From Cyanobacteria bacterium QS_8_64_29 (GTDB lineage: Bacteria > Cyanobacteriota > Cyanobacteriia > Cyanobacteriales > Rubidibacteraceae): a stretch of 55,930 bases of DNA. This document shows, piece by piece, positions 50,381 to 55,930 of the stretch (positions are counted from its first letter, which is position 1; every line of letters starts with the position of its first letter). The notes beneath the pieces are model-generated. The model did not search any database and was not told the DNA's origin. It saw only the letters and a program-made list of their open reading frames with translations. The translations under genes were made by a program, and so were the position numbers. Location of the stretch: positions 1-55,930 of the forward strand of contig PXQH01000049.1 of the NCBI GenBank assembly GCA_003022125.1, given 5' to 3'.

Positions 50381-50782
50381 ATGTTCGGTTTTCTCAAGCG
50401 CTTGCTAGGCCGGTTGCTCTCGATCTTGACCTTTGGCCTGTTAGGGAGCCGCAAGGGCCAGAACGCTTACTACCTGGAGCTCGACGGCTCGCAAGCCGCC
50501 GACAGCTCGCAGCAGGGAGCAGCTCCAGCCAGCAGTGCCGCGCAGCAATCGCAGCCGACTGGTACCGCCTCAGCCAGCAGCAGCGGCGCAACCGTTCAGT
50601 CAGCAGCCGTGCCATCGCAGGTGGGGGGTCGCACGCAGCCGGCTGCCCAGCGCAACGAGGCAGCGGCGAACGTAGGGAACTTTGCCCCAAAGTATTGGCG
50701 CTTGCAGCCCAGCATGGGCCGGCGCCGTCCCGGGCCCAGCCTGGATTCGTTTCGCGAGCTGGCCCGCCAAACCCGGCGCTAG
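50381..50782 (+). CDS. Small hypothetical protein with a basic amphipathic N-terminus
   Basis: 133 residues, ATG at 50381 with a strong AGGAGG site. It starts MFGFLKRLLGRLLSILTFGLLG, a short basic hydrophobic helix that could peripherally bind membrane; then a low-complexity Ser/Ala/Gln stretch (about 40-95) and a conserved-looking C-terminus (YWRLQPSMGRRRPGPSLDSFRELARQ). I do not recognise the family. It lies just upstream of carB. Confidence 0.6.
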   Translation: MFGFLKRLLGRLLSILTFGLLGSRKGQNAYYLELDGSQAADSSQQGAAPASSAAQQSQPTGTASASSSGATVQSAAVPSQVGGRTQPAAQRNEAAANVGNFAPKYWRLQPSMGRRRPGPSLDSFRELARQTRR

Positions 50783-50895
50783 CGCCCCCCAGCAACAACG
50801 GCAGCGCCCTGGCATGCGGCAAGCGCGCTCGGGGTGGGGGACAATCCAGCCTAGAATGAGTGGGACTGGAGACCCCCTGCTGAGCACCAAGACGC

Positions 50896-54183
<3,288 letters not shown>

Positions 54184-54320
54184 GCGCTGGTTCCGTTGCC
54201 ATAACGAGCTTGCTGCTCAATGCTGCTGGATGGGATTCCCAGCATTTGCCGGTTGGCGATCACCAACGCGCCTGGCAGTTGCCGTTTTGTAAGCTGCGGC
54301 CTAGTGCCCCGCCGTACAAG

Positions 54321-54560
54321 ATGAGGCGATCGCGTGCTGTTATAGAACTGCGGCATTGCGGAGGGAAGATCGCACGCCGCGCCCAGGTGGATGCCGAGGG
54401 CAATCTCTGGCTGCAGCTTCCCGCCGACCTGCGCGATCGCGAGGTCACAGTCACCATCGAAGCAGCCGAGCCCGCCGAGCCATCCCAGTCCCCAGAAGCG
54501 CTGGGATGGCCCCCTGGCTTTTTCGAGCACGTCATTGGCAGCTGGCAGGGCGAGCCCCTG
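54321..54560 (+). pseudogene. Antitoxin remnant, 3' end lost to repeat copy D
   Basis: From the ATG at 54321 the frame gives MRRSRAVIELRHCGG, then VDAEGNLWLQLPADLRDREVTVTIE and GWPPGFFEHVIGSWQGEPL, then runs into repeat copy D. Small cyanobacterial antitoxins of the AbrB-like/VapB type end with a WPxGFFExxIGxWQGEPL segment followed by 10-15 more residues; those residues are missing. Translation would continue into the repeat and stop at 54638. A VapC-like remnant follows the repeat. Confidence 0.65.
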
Positions 54561-54657
54561 ATACCAATTCTCGTGGCTTATGCACTAGATTGCGATCTCC
54601 AAAAATCCTTCAATATGGGAGTTATGTCCTTTGGTTAGCGTGCATCCGCTGCTCAAA
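54561..54657 (+). repeat. Interspersed repeat copy D (toxin-antitoxin junction)
   Basis: A 97 bp copy, the most diverged: ATACCAATTCTCGTGGCTTA at the start and GCTGCTCAAA at the end. The central hairpin is degraded (AATCCT instead of ACTCCC). It separates the antitoxin remnant from the PIN-domain remnant, replacing the end of one and the start of the other. Confidence 0.85.
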
Positions 54658-54768
54658 CAACCGCTGTGCGGCTCTGTACTGTCGTCTGCGCCGAGCTCTA
54701 CTTTGGTGCCCAAAAGAGCAAGCAGGTTGAGTGCAGCGATCACCTAGCCGTCATGACCGGCGTTGGGC
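54658..54768 (+). pseudogene. VapC-like PIN-domain toxin fragment
   Basis: One frame after the repeat reads AVRLCTVVCAELYFGAQKSKQVE, the second conserved block of VapC PIN toxins (LCSVVxAELYYGAxKS, with the catalytic Glu). The N-terminal block with MxxLLDTN is absent, replaced by repeat D, and similarity ends by about 54740. It is a fragment of a ribonuclease toxin and cannot be functional. Confidence 0.6.
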
Positions 54769-54847
54769 TGGCCGTGCAGTCGCTTTCGCTGCGCTCCGCA
54801 TCGGTGTACGATAGCCACGGTGTGGGCGAGTTCAGCGAGATCCGACC

Positions 54848-55189
54848 ATGGCAGCCAGCATGCGCCTTGCGTTTCCGGTCAGAATGGAAGCCGCCGCCGT
54901 TACGACGCAACAGCCCATCCAAACCTGGTGGAACCGCCACAGCGGCCAGCGTGCAGCGGTATCAAAGCTCAAGGGCTATCCGCTAACCCGGCAAAGCGAA
55001 ACACACTACTGCCGCGTCAGCCAACCCGAGATTCAGACTGACGGGACGGTCAGTTGGCTGGAGGGCACCCAGCGGCAGCGCTACCAGCTGTCAGCCATCG
55101 ACTTGATGACCGAGGCCAACAGCTTGTGGCTCCAACTCGCCGAGAGCGAGAATGCCGGCATCGACAGCGTTTACATTAAGTACTACTAG
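54848..55189 (+). CDS. Hypothetical protein
   Basis: Up to 113 residues; starts at 54848, 54860 or 54881 (MEAAAVTTQQPIQTWW) are all possible and none has a strong ribosome site. The C-terminal half (YCRVSQPEIQTDGTVSWLEGTQRQRY ... LWLQLAESENAGIDSVYIKYY in part) has ordered-protein composition. I do not recognise it. It converges with the HTH gene 18 bp away. Confidence 0.5.
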   Translation: MAASMRLAFPVRMEAAAVTTQQPIQTWWNRHSGQRAAVSKLKGYPLTRQSETHYCRVSQPEIQTDGTVSWLEGTQRQRYQLSAIDLMTEANSLWLQLAESENAGIDSVYIKYY

Positions 55190-55207
55190 CGATCGCGCGC
55201 GGGCTCG

Positions 55208-55849
55208 CTACGGGTTGGGGCTGACTTGGGCGCGATAGAGCAGCCTGTCGCCCTGGCAGTACCCCACATAGCGCACGCAGACGCGATCGCCGGGCTCCGC
55301 CGCCCCATCCAGCAGTTGGTGCCACTGCGGGTCGTAGGCCACCGCTTGGCCCACAGCTCCAATGGGGCGGATGCCCCAGTGCTCGAGCAGCCGCTCGACC
55401 GGCTCAACCAAGGGCACGAGCTTGTAAGCGGGCAACTCGGGGTTGGCTTGCGCTTGCTCGGCGGCAGTGGGCCACTGCAACAGCCACGGCTCCAGAATCC
55501 CCAGGCTGTCGCGCTGCCATTGCGCCCACTGCTGCTGCTGTTGATGGGCTTGCTGCTGCTGCAGGCGTTGGCACTCTTGCCGCAAGGCAGCCAGTGCTGC
55601 TTGTTCGCGGTTGGGGTCCCCGCTGGGATCGAAGTGCGCCAGCAGCTCCGCCACCGAGACTTGCAGCGCCTGGGCCAAGTTCTGCAGCGTACCCAGCCGC
55701 ATGCGCGCAATCTCGCCCCGCCGCAGGTAGTGGAGCTGGCGCTCGGAAACGCCGGCCGCACGGCTCAGTTGCCGCAAGCTTGAGAGCCCCACCCGCTGCA
55801 TCCACTGCCGCAGCAAGCGGGCGCGATCGGGTGGGGCTGCATCGGTCAT
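55208..55849 (-). CDS. Helix-turn-helix protein with a GrpE-like C-terminal domain
   Basis: 213 residues. An N-terminal Xre-like HTH (LRQLSRAAGVSERQLHYLRRGEIARM, residues about 21-46), a Gln-rich coiled coil (about 80-115), and a C-terminal segment resembling the GrpE head: VERLLEHWGIRPIG, AVAYDPQWHQLL, AEPGDRVCVRYVGYCQGDRLLYRAQVSP, matching the GrpE pattern of FGV..I, lDPn.HqA, PG.V, GY.l..R..R.A.V. True GrpE is the DnaK nucleotide-exchange factor. The gene starts 28 bp after dps and is probably cotranscribed with it. The GrpE link is from pattern comparison only. Confidence 0.7.
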   Translation of the reverse strand: MTDAAPPDRARLLRQWMQRVGLSSLRQLSRAAGVSERQLHYLRRGEIARMRLGTLQNLAQALQVSVAELLAHFDPSGDPNREQAALAALRQECQRLQQQQAHQQQQQWAQWQRDSLGILEPWLLQWPTAAEQAQANPELPAYKLVPLVEPVERLLEHWGIRPIGAVGQAVAYDPQWHQLLDGAAEPGDRVCVRYVGYCQGDRLLYRAQVSPNP

Positions 55850-55877
55850 GGCTTCACAGTTGCCGCCGAGCTGCCGG

Positions 55878-55930
55878 TTAACTCGATTGCTCGATCATGC
55901 TGCGCAGCATCCAAGCCGTCTTTTCGTGGG
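55878..55930 (-). CDS. dps: Dps-family ferritin-like protein, 3' end only
   Basis: The minus strand at the right edge reads HEKTAWMLRSMIEQSS and a TAA stop (55878-55880). HEKTAWMLR is a well-known C-terminal signature of Dps DNA-binding/iron-storage proteins. The rest of the gene lies beyond the window. The HTH/GrpE-like gene follows closely on the same strand. Confidence 0.75.
   Translation of the reverse strand, partial: HEKTAWMLRSMIEQSS

Overview
This window is a GC-rich cyanobacterial chromosome segment. The evidence is a psbA (photosystem II D1) 5' end at the left edge, psaF-psaJ of photosystem I, split RNA polymerase genes rpoC1 and rpoC2, cyanobacterial families (DUF3120, DUF4335, an InrS-type metal sensor) and many GCGATCGC (HIP1-type) octamers. 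I see no CRISPR array, prophage or intact insertion sequence. Most of the window is ordinary chromosomal housekeeping.

Layout. 1-2.2 kb: psbA (-, partial), cofG, nadA. 2.2-5.7 kb: three tandem MscS-like channel genes on the minus strand; the first transcribed is intact, the middle one is wrecked, and the last carries one in-frame TAG. 5.8-12.8 kb: mnmE, a phosphotransferase/ATPase fusion, a comM/yifB gene split by one TAG, a HIT protein, a lipoprotein and a DUF512 radical SAM protein. 12.8-16.3 kb: a small secreted protein, uppP, DUF3120, hisD. 16.5-27.1 kb: rpsT-tatD-rpoB-rpoC1-rpoC2. 27.2-34.1 kb: an InrS-like regulator, dnaK, tRNA-Gly, DUF4335, mutS2, tRNA-Gln. 34.2-38.8 kb: a HAD hydrolase, folD, crtE, a divergent PAP2 protein, a DsrE-like protein, an aldo/keto reductase. 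38.7-43.1 kb: a compact NAD operon pncB-nadD-nrtR-nadE. 43.2-46.2 kb: tsaD, psaF-psaJ, then a decayed ZIP transporter and a frameshifted hydrolase. 46.3-54.2 kb: rseP, nth, rpsN, a small unknown, aat, DUF92, a small unknown, carB. 54.2-55.9 kb: a broken toxin-antitoxin locus, a hypothetical gene, a helix-turn-helix/GrpE-like fusion and the 3' end of dps.

The most unusual structure is a family of about 97-105 bp repeats with four copies (3648-3746 minus; 4354-4450, 10381-10477 and 54561-54657 plus). The full element appears to have 9 bp inverted ends (ATACCAATT / AATTGGTAT) and a central hairpin. Where a paralogue or known family gives a yardstick, each copy seems to replace tens of base pairs of host DNA rather than simply add to it. 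Copies interrupt an MscS gene twice, remove the junction of a VapBC-like toxin-antitoxin pair, and supply the only visible start codon of a HIT gene.

Other points for follow-up are: a near-identical 22 bp motif upstream of nadA and of the pncB operon (candidate NrtR operator); a C-tract/G-tract palindrome over the uppP promoter that resembles CsoR-family operators while an InrS-like CsoR protein is encoded 13 kb away; two lone amber codons in otherwise intact frames; and a C7/G7 tract frameshift. All family assignments come from reading motifs by eye; no search was run.
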